Assembly: GCA_910580155.1 (NCBI GenBank)
Contig: CAJTWX010000079.1
Span: forward strand, 1-6,394
Reading direction: 5' to 3'
DNA length: 6,394 bases
DNA from: an uncultured Alphaproteobacteria bacterium
GTDB lineage: Bacteria > Pseudomonadota > Alphaproteobacteria > RF32 > CAG-239
Each line of letters begins with the position of its first letter. The first letter of the stretch is position 1. The position numbers and the translations under genes are program-made. Below, piece after piece: positions 1-5,407 of this stretch. The notes beneath the pieces are model-generated. The model ran no database searches. It saw only the letters and a program-made list of their open reading frames with translations, and was not told the origin of the DNA.

Positions 1-2
1 AT

Positions 3-77
3 GCGGGTATAGCTCAGGGGTAGAGCGCAACCTTGCCAAGGTTGATGTCGTGGGTCCGAATCCCATTGCCCGCTCCA
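3..77 (+). tRNA. tRNA-Gly (anticodon GCC)
   Basis: This is a complete cloverleaf that decodes GGC and GGU glycine codons. The acceptor stem GCGGGTA (3-9) pairs with TGCCCGC (67-73) with one G-U pair, the discriminator is T74, and CCA is encoded at 75-77. The D stem GCTC/GAGC lies at 12-15 and 23-26. The anticodon stem CAACC/GGTTG (28-32, 40-44) holds anticodon GCC at 35-37. The T stem GTGGG/CCCAT is at 50-54 and 62-66. One oddity is the T loop, which reads TCCGAAT, so the nearly invariant U55 is a C here. Only two bases precede the gene in the window, so its promoter is not visible. The last 19 nt belong to a 75-bp direct repeat that recurs at 233-307. The fold is otherwise sound, so I take it as a functional tRNA. 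Confidence 0.96.
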
Positions 78-133
78 ATTAAAAAGCCGTCCTTTATGGG
101 CGGCTTTTTCAATTGGTAAGCGGCGTGAGGATT
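59..133 (+). repeat. 75-bp direct repeat, copy 1 (tRNA 3' tail plus terminator)
   Basis: Positions 59-133 are identical to 233-307, an offset of 174 bp. The repeat starts inside the T loop of tRNA-Gly, includes the T-stem 3' strand, acceptor 3' strand and CCA, then the whole terminator and 17 bp beyond it. The bases just outside differ on both sides (G58 against C232, C134 against T308). Duplicated tRNA 3' ends are typical of integration sites, but a tandem duplication of a 174-bp unit explains it equally well. Confidence 0.95.
75..116 (+). terminator. Intrinsic terminator of tRNA-Gly
   Basis: The GC-rich stem AAAAAGCCGTCC (81-92) pairs with GGGCGGCTTTTT (98-109) around a short loop. It is extended outward by CCAATT (75-80) pairing with AATTGG (111-116) across a bulged C110. 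The A run on one side and the T run on the other let it work on both strands. It begins at the encoded CCA of the tRNA, so the trailer is very short and the outer stem overlaps the tRNA 3' end. Confidence 0.85.
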
Positions 134-232
134 CAGACCCACGAAAAAGTGGTCCGACTACCAGCTCAAGGCAGACGGAAGTATGCCGGTCAGCGGAGCT
201 GATGAGCGCCCGTGCGGCGACCTGAGGGAGCC
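134..232. other. Hairpin-rich spacer between repeat copies, with inverted tRNA-like relic
   Basis: These 99 bp have no credible ORF but are rich in short stems. CCAC/GTGG lies at 139-142 and 149-152. A nested pair has outer CAGCTC/GAGCTG (162-167, 196-201) and inner GGCA/TGCC (170-173, 184-187). CGCC/GGCG lies at 207-210 and 216-219. Read on the minus strand, 111-167 resembles a tRNA lacking its anticodon arm: D-arm-like GAGCTGGTAG (167-158), T-arm-like GTGGGTCTGAATCC (142-129) and a terminal CCA. With copy 1 it makes a 174-bp unit (59-232) that starts again at 233. It could be a mobile or structured repeat; its function is unknown. Confidence 0.55.
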
Positions 233-307
233 AATCCCATTGCCCGCTCCAATTAAAAAGCCGTCCTTTATGGGCGGCTTTTTCAATTGGTAAGCGGCGT
301 GAGGATT
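233..307 (+). repeat. 75-bp direct repeat, copy 2 (partial second 174-bp unit)
   Basis: This is an exact copy of 59-133. It carries the last 19 nt of a tRNA-Gly sequence ending in CCA and a second copy of the terminator, but no tRNA body precedes it, so it is not a tRNA gene. It ends 21 bp before the last base of the invertase gene. Confidence 0.95.
255..283 (-). terminator. Bidirectional terminator, second copy, placed to end the invertase transcript
   Basis: The same stem as at 81-109 (AAAAAGCCGTCC with GGGCGGCTTTTT) is symmetrical in its A and T runs. On the minus strand it lies about 45 bp past the stop codon of the invertase gene and is the natural end of that transcript. On the plus strand it would stop any transcript that passes the first terminator. 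Confidence 0.7.
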
Positions 308-328
308 TGGGGTATGCTCGGATAATTC

Positions 329-928
329 TTAATCCGCCATAATATATGTTTTGATATATCTGTGCAGTGTTGCCCAAGTGCATCCCATAAGCCGTGCTAT
401 TTCTGATTTGGATACTTTTTTTTCTAATAGTTCACGAATCTTATTATGTTTTTTTCGCAGCTTTCTGTATGAAACCCCAAACGGCCTTCCTAAATGTTTA
501 CCCTCATTTTTTAATCGTTTTAAGGATTCTTTAGTGCGCTGGGAGATAAGTTGCCGTTCAATCTCGCTGGCTAAAGAGAAGGCAAATGCCAACACTTTTG
601 ACTGTATGTCTGCACCTAAATGATAATTTTCTTTAATAGTAATAATTTCACACTCTTTCTCGAGGCAAAATTGTAAAATTCCCATTACTTCAAGCATATT
701 GCGTCCCAAACGTGAAATTTCCGTGGCAATAATAATATCGCCTTTATTGAGCTTTTTTAATAACCGATATAATTTTCTCTGTGTTAAAGGTTTTTTGGAC
801 GATATATGCTCTTCAATGTATTCATCTGCGATTATGTTTTGCTTTTTTGCATATGTTTCCAGTTCAAAACGCTGGTTGGAACAATTTTGAAATTCGGTAC
901 TGACCCGAATATAAAAATAAGTTTTCAT
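329..928 (-). CDS. Serine DNA invertase, Mpi/Hin family
   Basis: This is a complete 199-residue small serine recombinase that cuts and rejoins DNA by a transient phosphoserine link, normally inverting a segment between two short sites. The N-terminal resolvase domain (about 1-145) carries YIRVST with the likely nucleophile Ser10 and Arg8, then ISRLGRN (72-78) with the two catalytic arginines. SEIERQLISQRT (121-132) belongs to the long helix E at the dimer interface. GRP (148-150 region) and a C-terminal helix-turn-helix (about 164-193, SKSEIARLMG and TLHRYIK) bind the site. Length and wording (NQRFE, DIQSKVLAFAF, ISQRTKE) resemble the Bacteroides Mpi master invertases rather than resolvases or large integrases. 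The ATG at 928 has AAGGA eight bases upstream. The gene is visibly more A+T-rich than msrAB, which suggests transfer. It is divergent from the ATPase gene and ends beside the tRNA-tail repeat. No convincing long inverted target repeats lie in the window, so its substrate is unknown. Confidence 0.93.
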   Translation of the reverse strand: MKTYFYIRVSTEFQNCSNQRFELETYAKKQNIIADEYIEEHISSKKPLTQRKLYRLLKKLNKGDIIIATEISRLGRNMLEVMGILQFCLEKECEIITIKENYHLGADIQSKVLAFAFSLASEIERQLISQRTKESLKRLKNEGKHLGRPFGVSYRKLRKKHNKIRELLEKKVSKSEIARLMGCTWATLHRYIKTYIMAD

Positions 929-1074
929 ATTTAGTCCTTTATATTTTTATTCTAATGAACATAAAATATAACAAATTGTCCTTAAGAGCTAAATAGAAAT
1001 AACAATCTGAAAATTAACTAAATCTCAAGATAATTCAGACTAAATTAAAATAATAATATATATTAGAGGGAACA
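929..1074. promoter_or_regulatory. Divergent A+T-rich promoter region between invertase and ATPase genes
   Basis: This intergenic stretch must hold both start signals. The minus-strand ribosome site AAGGA precedes the invertase ATG. The plus-strand site AGAGGG (1065-1070) precedes the ATPase ATG by four bases. A weak plus-strand promoter is possible, TTGTCC (976-981) with AATAAC (998-1003) at 16 bp. CTAAAT occurs three times in direct orientation (989, 1018, 1040) and once inverted (ATTTAG at 929-934). The pair ATTTAGTC (929-936) and GACTAAAT (1038-1045) is an 8-bp inverted repeat around the region. In DNA this A+T-rich such short matches can arise by chance. Confidence 0.4.
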
Positions 1075-2196
1075 ATGGGAATATTTAATAAAGATAAAAG
1101 TGAAAACAAAACACCTGCACCGGAAAGCAAAGCTGCCGTGCAGCGCAGTGATGCAAATGCCAGAAGTTCGGCATTAAGCAGTGCTGAGCTTTTGAAAAAT
1201 GAGGCGGTTGTTGCTCCGAAAAAAGCAGAAGCTGACGAACTGCGATTATCAGTAAATGATGCAAATTTTTCGGATTTATATATAACGCCAGATAAAAGCT
1301 GTTATGTCTGGAGCGGTAAAAGCAATAGCGGCCTAATGGTTGCGTCATATACCGATTTATCAGAATTTGTAAATGAAGTCGTTAGTAAATATGATGGAAG
1401 AAACAGTAGTTATTCGTTACGCTATAAAGAGGGAAATTATCGTATAGAACGTACTGTTGCTTTGGAGGGGGAACAATATTGTGTTCGCAAAATGCCGAAA
1501 AGTATCCCTGATATTGAACGCCTGGGGTTGCCGTCTGGTGTATATAGCCAGCTTTTATCATTAGCGGGAAAGACTGGTTTGATCCTTTTTACCGGCGCAA
1601 CCGGCAGCGGCAAAAGCACAAGTATTGCATCGCTTATTAAAAAATACTTACAATTAGAGGGGGGGTATGCTTTTACGATTGAAGACCCGATAGAAATGCC
1701 TCTTGACGGTGTTTATCAAACCATAAAAGGAGATTTGGGGCTATGCAAACAAACCGTTCCGCCGGAAGGACAATGGAGCGCAGGGATTAAATCTGCACTA
1801 CGCTCAAAACCTAAATACATTTATGTCGGAGAAATTCGTACACCGGAAGCTGCTGTTGAATTACTGCGTGCAGCCACATCCGGACACTTGGTCTTTTCAA
1901 CAATTCACGGCAATAACGTAACCGATGCTATTAATGCACTCGGAAAATATGCCGCTTCAAGCGGTATAACCGAAGAAATGGCCTATGAGCTTATAGCAAA
2001 TGGATTTTTGGGTTGTATTCACCAAAAATTAGAAGGGTCACCTCGCAGGCTATCTGTCGAGTCGATTTTTGCTAATCCCAGCTTAGTCGCTGGCTGTCAG
2101 GTAAGAGGAATGATACGCACCGGAAAATTAAATCTGAATACAATTATTGAGCAGCAAAAAAGTAAAATGAGATTAGGCGCACCATTATTTGACTAA
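1075..2196 (+). CDS. PilT/DotB/TraJ-like secretion or pilus ATPase
   Basis: This is a 373-residue ATPase of the GspE/PilT/VirB11 superfamily, hexameric cytoplasmic motors that drive pilus assembly or retraction, secretion or conjugation. The visible order is a low-complexity Ala/Lys/Glu/Ser segment (1-56), a PAS-like N-terminal domain (about 57-150), Walker A GATGSGKST (174-182), the aspartate box TIEDPIE (201-207), Walker B YIYVGEIR (248-255) and a histidine box SGHLVFSTIHGN (269-280). The motif ALRSKPKYIYVGEIR with a non-Asp residue after GEIR, and WSAG at 234-237, look closer to plasmid or type IVB (TraJ, DotB) ATPases than to classic PilT; that sub-assignment is inference. It has no tetracysteine zinc motif and no membrane segment. 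The start is fixed by AGAGGG four bases upstream. No pilin, platform or secretin gene is visible in the window, so it is an orphan here. Its 3' end overlaps the convergent thioredoxin-fold gene by 12 bp. Confidence 0.85.
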   Translation: MGIFNKDKSENKTPAPESKAAVQRSDANARSSALSSAELLKNEAVVAPKKAEADELRLSVNDANFSDLYITPDKSCYVWSGKSNSGLMVASYTDLSEFVNEVVSKYDGRNSSYSLRYKEGNYRIERTVALEGEQYCVRKMPKSIPDIERLGLPSGVYSQLLSLAGKTGLILFTGATGSGKSTSIASLIKKYLQLEGGYAFTIEDPIEMPLDGVYQTIKGDLGLCKQTVPPEGQWSAGIKSALRSKPKYIYVGEIRTPEAAVELLRAATSGHLVFSTIHGNNVTDAINALGKYAASSGITEEMAYELIANGFLGCIHQKLEGSPRRLSVESIFANPSLVAGCQVRGMIRTGKLNLNTIIEQQKSKMRLGAPLFD

Positions 2197-2544
2197 TGCT
2201 TTTTGCCACTCATTTTCTTTAACGCCGATAAGAATAAAATCTGCGCCAACAATAAGCGGACGCTTAACCAACATACCATTGCTTGCTAAAAGCTGAGTTT
2301 GTTCCTCTTCGTTCATCTGCGGGAGCTTGTTTTTCAAGTCCATTGATTTATAAAGTAATCCGCTGGTGTTAAAAAAGTTTTTAAGCGGTTTGCCGGATAT
2401 TTTTAACCATAGGTTTAGTTCCTCTGCTGTTGGATTTTCTTCAACAATATTCCGGTCATTAAAACAAATCTGATTATCCAGCAGCCATTTCTTAGCCTTC
2501 TGGCAGGTGGAACACTTTGGATATTGAATAAATAAAACACACAT
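2185..2544 (-). CDS. ArsC/Spx-family thioredoxin-fold protein
   Basis: This 119-residue protein has the usual length for the ArsC/Spx/YffB superfamily. The N-terminal strand leads to a CXXC redox motif, PKCSTC (9-14), followed by the helix QKAKKWL. FFNTSG (57-62), LPQMNEEE (74-81) and MLVKRPLIV (91-99) match the family of small 'arsenate reductase-like' proteins. Such proteins are probably thiol reductases or stress regulators; the two-cysteine N-terminal motif and the lack of other ars genes argue against true arsenate resistance. It is soluble with no signal peptide. The ATG at 2544 is preceded by GGAG about eight bases upstream. The gene is separated from the membrane-protein gene by a terminator, so it is probably transcribed on its own. 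It converges on the ATPase gene with a 12-bp overlap of 3' ends and no terminator between them. Confidence 0.9.
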   Translation of the reverse strand: MCVLFIQYPKCSTCQKAKKWLLDNQICFNDRNIVEENPTAEELNLWLKISGKPLKNFFNTSGLLYKSMDLKNKLPQMNEEEQTQLLASNGMLVKRPLIVGADFILIGVKENEWQKALVK

Positions 2545-2590
2545 TTTTTATCTCCATTAAGTTATAAATGTATAATGGAATAAAAAAATA

Positions 2591-2602
2591 TGTTTGCAAA
2601 CA
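2591..2602. promoter_or_regulatory. 12-bp perfect palindrome upstream of the ArsC/Spx-like gene
   Basis: TGTTTGCAAACA is its own reverse complement and lies 46 bp upstream of the ArsC/Spx-like start codon. On the minus strand its TTGCAA could be a -35 element, with a poor -10 about 18 bp downstream. It could be a repressor operator or just the edge of the adjoining terminator. No second copy is visible next to it. Confidence 0.3.
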
Positions 2603-2628
2603 AAAAGCGCCAGTTACGCCGGCGCTTT
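2602..2628 (-). terminator. Intrinsic terminator ending the msrAB - membrane protein transcript
   Basis: On the minus strand AAAGCGCC (2628-2621) pairs with GGCGCTTT (2611-2604) around a nine-base loop, followed by a run of five T (2606-2602). It starts four bases past the stop codon of the small membrane-protein gene and separates it from the ArsC/Spx-like gene. Confidence 0.8.
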
Positions 2629-2632
2629 AAAA

Positions 2633-2953
2633 TTACTTTCTTAAAAAATTAGAAAATGTTATCAGAAAACAGATAAGTAATCCGCTTCCGTAGATGCACA
2701 ACGGAACACTATTAATTGTAAAGCCAATTAAAAGAACGGCACAAAACATATAACCGGCAATACAGAAAAGTAATTTGTTCTGCAGGGCTTTATATTTACA
2801 CCATACCGGAGAATCTTTTGGAGAAAGATTTATTTTATGCTTTCTTCGAAAAGAATAGATTCTCAATAATGCAAAAGTGCAAAGTAATATTCCGCCAAAT
2901 GCCCATAAATAAAAAGGCAATAATTCTTTGTTAAAGTAAAATGTATTTTCCAT
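2633..2953 (-). CDS. Small membrane protein of unknown function (three predicted helices)
   Basis: I do not recognise a family for this 106-residue protein. It has three hydrophobic stretches: about 11-33 (LLPFYLWAFGGILL region), 61-80 (LLFCIAGYMFCAVLLIG) and 82-103 (VPLCIYGSGLLICFLI). The basic loop RRKHK (36-40) after the first helix suggests a cytoplasmic loop by the positive-inside rule. Cysteines are frequent in the membrane segments (at 25, 64, 71, 86 and 95). The ribosome site before the ATG at 2953 is weak (TTGGGTT directly upstream), which hints at translation from a longer transcript. It lies 69 bp downstream of msrAB on the same strand with no terminator between, and a strong terminator follows it, so co-transcription with msrAB is likely. 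Its role is unknown. Confidence 0.75.
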   Translation of the reverse strand: MENTFYFNKELLPFYLWAFGGILLCTFALLRIYSFRRKHKINLSPKDSPVWCKYKALQNKLLFCIAGYMFCAVLLIGFTINSVPLCIYGSGLLICFLITFSNFLRK

Positions 2954-3022
2954 AACCCAATAATTTAAATAAATTTATAAAAACAAAATCATCTTACTGA
3001 ACTCATATAAAAATGCAATATT

Positions 3023-3889
3023 TTATTTTTGCTCAAATTGCATTGCACCGGAATTGATGCAATAACGTTGTTTTGTAGGAGTCGGGCCATCGTTAAACAG
3101 ATGTCCGAGGTGAGATCCGCAACGCGCGCAGCTGACTTCGGTGCGAACCATATTATGACTAAAATCAGGCGAAAGCTTAACGCTGCCGTCAATGGCTTCG
3201 TCAAAACTTGGCCAGCCGCTGCCGGAGTCGAATTTGTTATCTGAAATAAAAATCGGATTTCCGCAAGCTCCGCAAACAAAAATACCATCTTCATCAATAT
3301 GCAGTAAAGCACCGCTATAGGGGCGTTCGGTTTCTTTTTGTCGTAAAATGCGATATTGTTCTGGCGAAAGCCGCTCTTTCCATTCTTTTTCTGTAATAGG
3401 CATTGCCGAGGGGTTAGCCGAGCAAGTGGTTTTTCCTTGTTTTGCCAAATATTTTTGGTGGTATTCTTCTGCCGGATAAAATATCATTTCCGGCAAAACC
3501 TGTGTGACAATCGGTTCGACATAAATGCCCGAGTCGTTTAACTCACGGATTTTGCGAAGTGCCGTGGCTTCCTGCTCTTCATTTGCAAAAAAGATAGCCG
3601 AGCGATATTGGGTGCCGATATCTGCTCCTTGGCGGTTTAAGGTTGTTGGATTATGATTCGCAAAATATATATTAAGCAGTTCATCAAAGCTGATAATCGA
3701 GTCGTCATAGTTAATAAGCACAGCTTCGGCGTGACCGGTATCGCCGCTGCAAACATTCTCATATGACGGATTCGGTAATAGTCCGCCGGTGTAGCCGGCA
3801 GTTGTCGCGACGACTCCTTGAACCGCATCAAACACCGCCTGAATTCCCCAAAAGCAGCCGGCTGCAAAAATAGTGTGTGACATACTCAT
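3023..3889 (-). CDS. msrAB: Bifunctional peptide methionine sulfoxide reductase MsrA-MsrB
   Basis: The 288-residue fused enzyme repairs oxidised methionine in proteins: MsrA reduces the S-sulfoxide and MsrB the R-sulfoxide, using thioredoxin-type reductants. The MsrA domain comes first with the catalytic GCFWG (Cys12), YTGG, GHAEAV and the HNPTT region. A linker with Cys156 (TTCSANP), a possible resolving cysteine, leads into MsrB. There the zinc-binding pairs CGAC (206, 209) and CARC (254, 257), SGWPSF, GHLFNDGP and the catalytic RYCINS (Cys277) are all present. There is no signal peptide or lipobox, so it acts in the cytoplasm. I start at ATG 3889 because a perfect AAGGAGG lies five to six bases upstream; the ORF stays open 19 codons further but without a ribosome site. 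It is probably co-transcribed with the downstream membrane-protein gene. The upstream region carries a promoter and terminator pair that may attenuate it. Confidence 0.97.
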   Translation of the reverse strand: MSMSHTIFAAGCFWGIQAVFDAVQGVVATTAGYTGGLLPNPSYENVCSGDTGHAEAVLINYDDSIISFDELLNIYFANHNPTTLNRQGADIGTQYRSAIFFANEEQEATALRKIRELNDSGIYVEPIVTQVLPEMIFYPAEEYHQKYLAKQGKTTCSANPSAMPITEKEWKERLSPEQYRILRQKETERPYSGALLHIDEDGIFVCGACGNPIFISDNKFDSGSGWPSFDEAIDGSVKLSPDFSHNMVRTEVSCARCGSHLGHLFNDGPTPTKQRYCINSGAMQFEQK

Positions 3890-3948
3890 ATTTTCCTCCT
3901 TCATATATAATATAGTGCGTGACCTGGTTTTTCCTAGAGAATGCAAAC

Positions 3949-3979
3949 AAAAACATCGCCGGTGGGACAGCGGCGATGT
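3949..3979 (-). terminator. Intrinsic terminator upstream of msrAB (minus strand)
   Basis: On the minus strand ACATCGCC (3979-3972) pairs perfectly with GGCGATGT (3960-3953) around an 11-base loop, and TTTTT follows (3953-3949). On the plus strand no T run follows the stem, so the direction is clear. It ends 60 bp before the msrAB start codon, with no minus-strand gene upstream of it, so it ends either a small RNA or a prematurely stopped msrAB leader. Confidence 0.75.
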
Positions 3980-4031
3980 AAGGGTTTGTTAAGGTAGAAT
4001 ATATATTTAGGAGTTATTCTTGTTCTTATTT
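3949..4031 (-). ncRNA. Candidate ~85-nt small RNA or msrAB attenuator leader
   Basis: The segment runs from the expected transcription start of a good minus-strand promoter (about 4031) to an intrinsic terminator (3949). It has no start codon followed by a useful ORF on the minus strand. The 5' part is A-rich and unstructured and the 3' part is the terminator hairpin, the usual shape of a short trans-acting RNA. Alternatively it is the leader of msrAB, with conditional read-through past the terminator. I do not recognise it as 6S, 4.5S, tmRNA or a known riboswitch. Confidence 0.4.
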
Positions 4032-4037
4032 AAGGCT

Positions 4038-4066
4038 AATATACCACATTTTTAAGGCTTATTCAA
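4038..4066 (-). promoter_or_regulatory. Sigma-70-type promoter on the minus strand
   Basis: On the minus strand TTGAAT (4066-4061) is followed by a 17-bp spacer and TATATT (4043-4038), matching four of six and five of six consensus bases. It points toward the 3949-3979 terminator and msrAB. A small GGCTT/AAGCC stem overlaps the -35 element. Confidence 0.5.
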
Positions 4067-4589
4067 GCCAAAAATTAAAAATAAGTTAAAAAATTTAAAT
4101 AAATTCAAAGAGTTCTTGAAAAAATAATTCATTTTGGTAGTCTTCCACAGTTGAGGAGGTAAAAATGTACGAGAACTTTTGCGGTATAGATTTTGGAACA
4201 ACAAATTCTGCTGTTTCAGTTATGAGCGGTAATAGACCTGAACTTATTCGATTCGGCAATAAAGATACAATCCCGACGGCAGTGTTCTTTCCTGAAGATA
4301 AATCTGGAATTTTATATGGCGACTCCGCAATAAATGAATATATCAGCGGAGGCCTTGGGCGTTTTATGCGCTCAATAAAGCGGATTCTCGGAACAGACTT
4401 GATGAATGTTCGAACGGATGTAAATGGCAAACTAATCAGTTATGAAGATATAATCTTCGCTTTTATCAAACATTTAAAAGAAACTACAGAAAATAAAATT
4501 CAAAAACCGATTGTAAATGTTGTGATGGGTAGACCAGTACATTTTCAGGATTTTGCACCAGAGTTAGACGATAAAGCAGAATCGGTTTT

Positions 4590-4598
4590 AAAAAAAAA
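4590..4598 (+). other. First frameshift site in the Hsp70-like gene: nine-A run
   Basis: Nine A follow GGTTTT. The reading SVLKK then IARRAGF needs eight. With nine, the frame runs into NCQAGRIYKRGLSL and stops at 4639-4641. A nine-A run is prone to polymerase slippage in the cell and to homopolymer miscounts in sequencing. Confidence 0.8.
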
Positions 4599-4684
4599 TT
4601 GCCAGGCGGGCAGGATTTATAAACGTGGACTTTCTTTATGAACCCTTGGCCGCAGCTTATTCGCACGAAATTGCTTTGGAGTCG

Positions 4685-4690
4685 GAAAAC
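4685..4690 (+). other. Second frameshift site in the Hsp70-like gene: four-A run
   Basis: GGAAAAC (A at 4686-4689) has one A fewer than needed to pass from ALESE to KLACVVDIGGG. Left as is, the middle frame ends at TAG 4709-4711. The shift is opposite to the first and about 90 bp away, so the frame is restored downstream. Confidence 0.75.
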
Positions 4691-5407
4691 TTGCCTGTGT
4701 TGTTGATATAGGCGGTGGTACATCAGATTTCAGTATTATTAAGCTGGGAGGAAATAAGCGGCAGGATAAAAATCGTCAGGCAGATATCTTAGCTAATGAT
4801 GGTATGAGAATTGGCGGAAATGACTTTGATTTTGATTTGTCAGTCAACTGTTTTATGCCTCAATTCGGCTATGGAACACAATTAAAGCCGGATTCGTATA
4901 CAAATAGAATCCTTCCTGTTCCTCTTTCTCCTTATATAATGCTCTCCGAATGGAGTTCGGTCAACACTTTGTATACATATAAAGAACAGAAGAGCGTCGA
5001 ACAAATCTATAAAAATGCAGCAGAGCCGGAAAAAGTGGTAAATCTATATGAAACAGTCCAAAAAGAATTGGGGCACAGGCTCTTAAACAATATAGAAAAG
5101 TCTAAGATATGGCTGACAGAGCAAAAAACGATAAAATCCAAGCTGGACTTTCTAATGGCAAAGCCTGAAATAACCGTAACAGTAAGTGACTTTGAGGCTT
5201 CAATTGCTTCAAATGCAAATAAGATAAAGGCGGTATTGCAAGGCTGTATAAAGCAGGCGGATGTTTTATCGGAACAAATCGATATTGTCATCTTAACCGG
5301 CGGGTCAACAGCGATTCCATATATAAAGAGAATATTTACAGGAATCTTTCCTAACGCGGCGGTTTCTGAAGCGGCAAAGCTGTCGTCAGTGGCAACTGGT
5401 TTGGCAT

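Noticed and set aside
59..307. attL/attR pair of an integrative element carried in the window
   Set aside because: Only 99 bp separates the two copies, and the nearby enzyme is a small invertase-type serine recombinase, not a tyrosine integrase. The repeat is reported without claiming an active integration site.
929..1045. Proven invertible promoter flanked by ATTTAGTC and GACTAAAT
   Set aside because: An 8-bp inverted repeat is expected by chance in about 150 bp of A+T-rich DNA, and no extended recombination-site symmetry surrounds it. Kept only as a low-level hint.
2185..2544. True arsenate reductase giving arsenic resistance
   Set aside because: The CXXC N-terminus and overall wording match the ArsC/Spx-like thiol-redox branch, and no arsR, arsB or acr3 gene is nearby.
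3029..3312. ORFs on other frames inside msrAB
   Set aside because: They are shadows of a well-supported coding frame and show no family resemblance or ribosome site.
3023..3946. Longer msrAB start 19 codons upstream
   Set aside because: No ribosome-binding site precedes that ATG and the extra residues do not resemble MsrA, whereas AAGGAGG lies right before the ATG at 3889.
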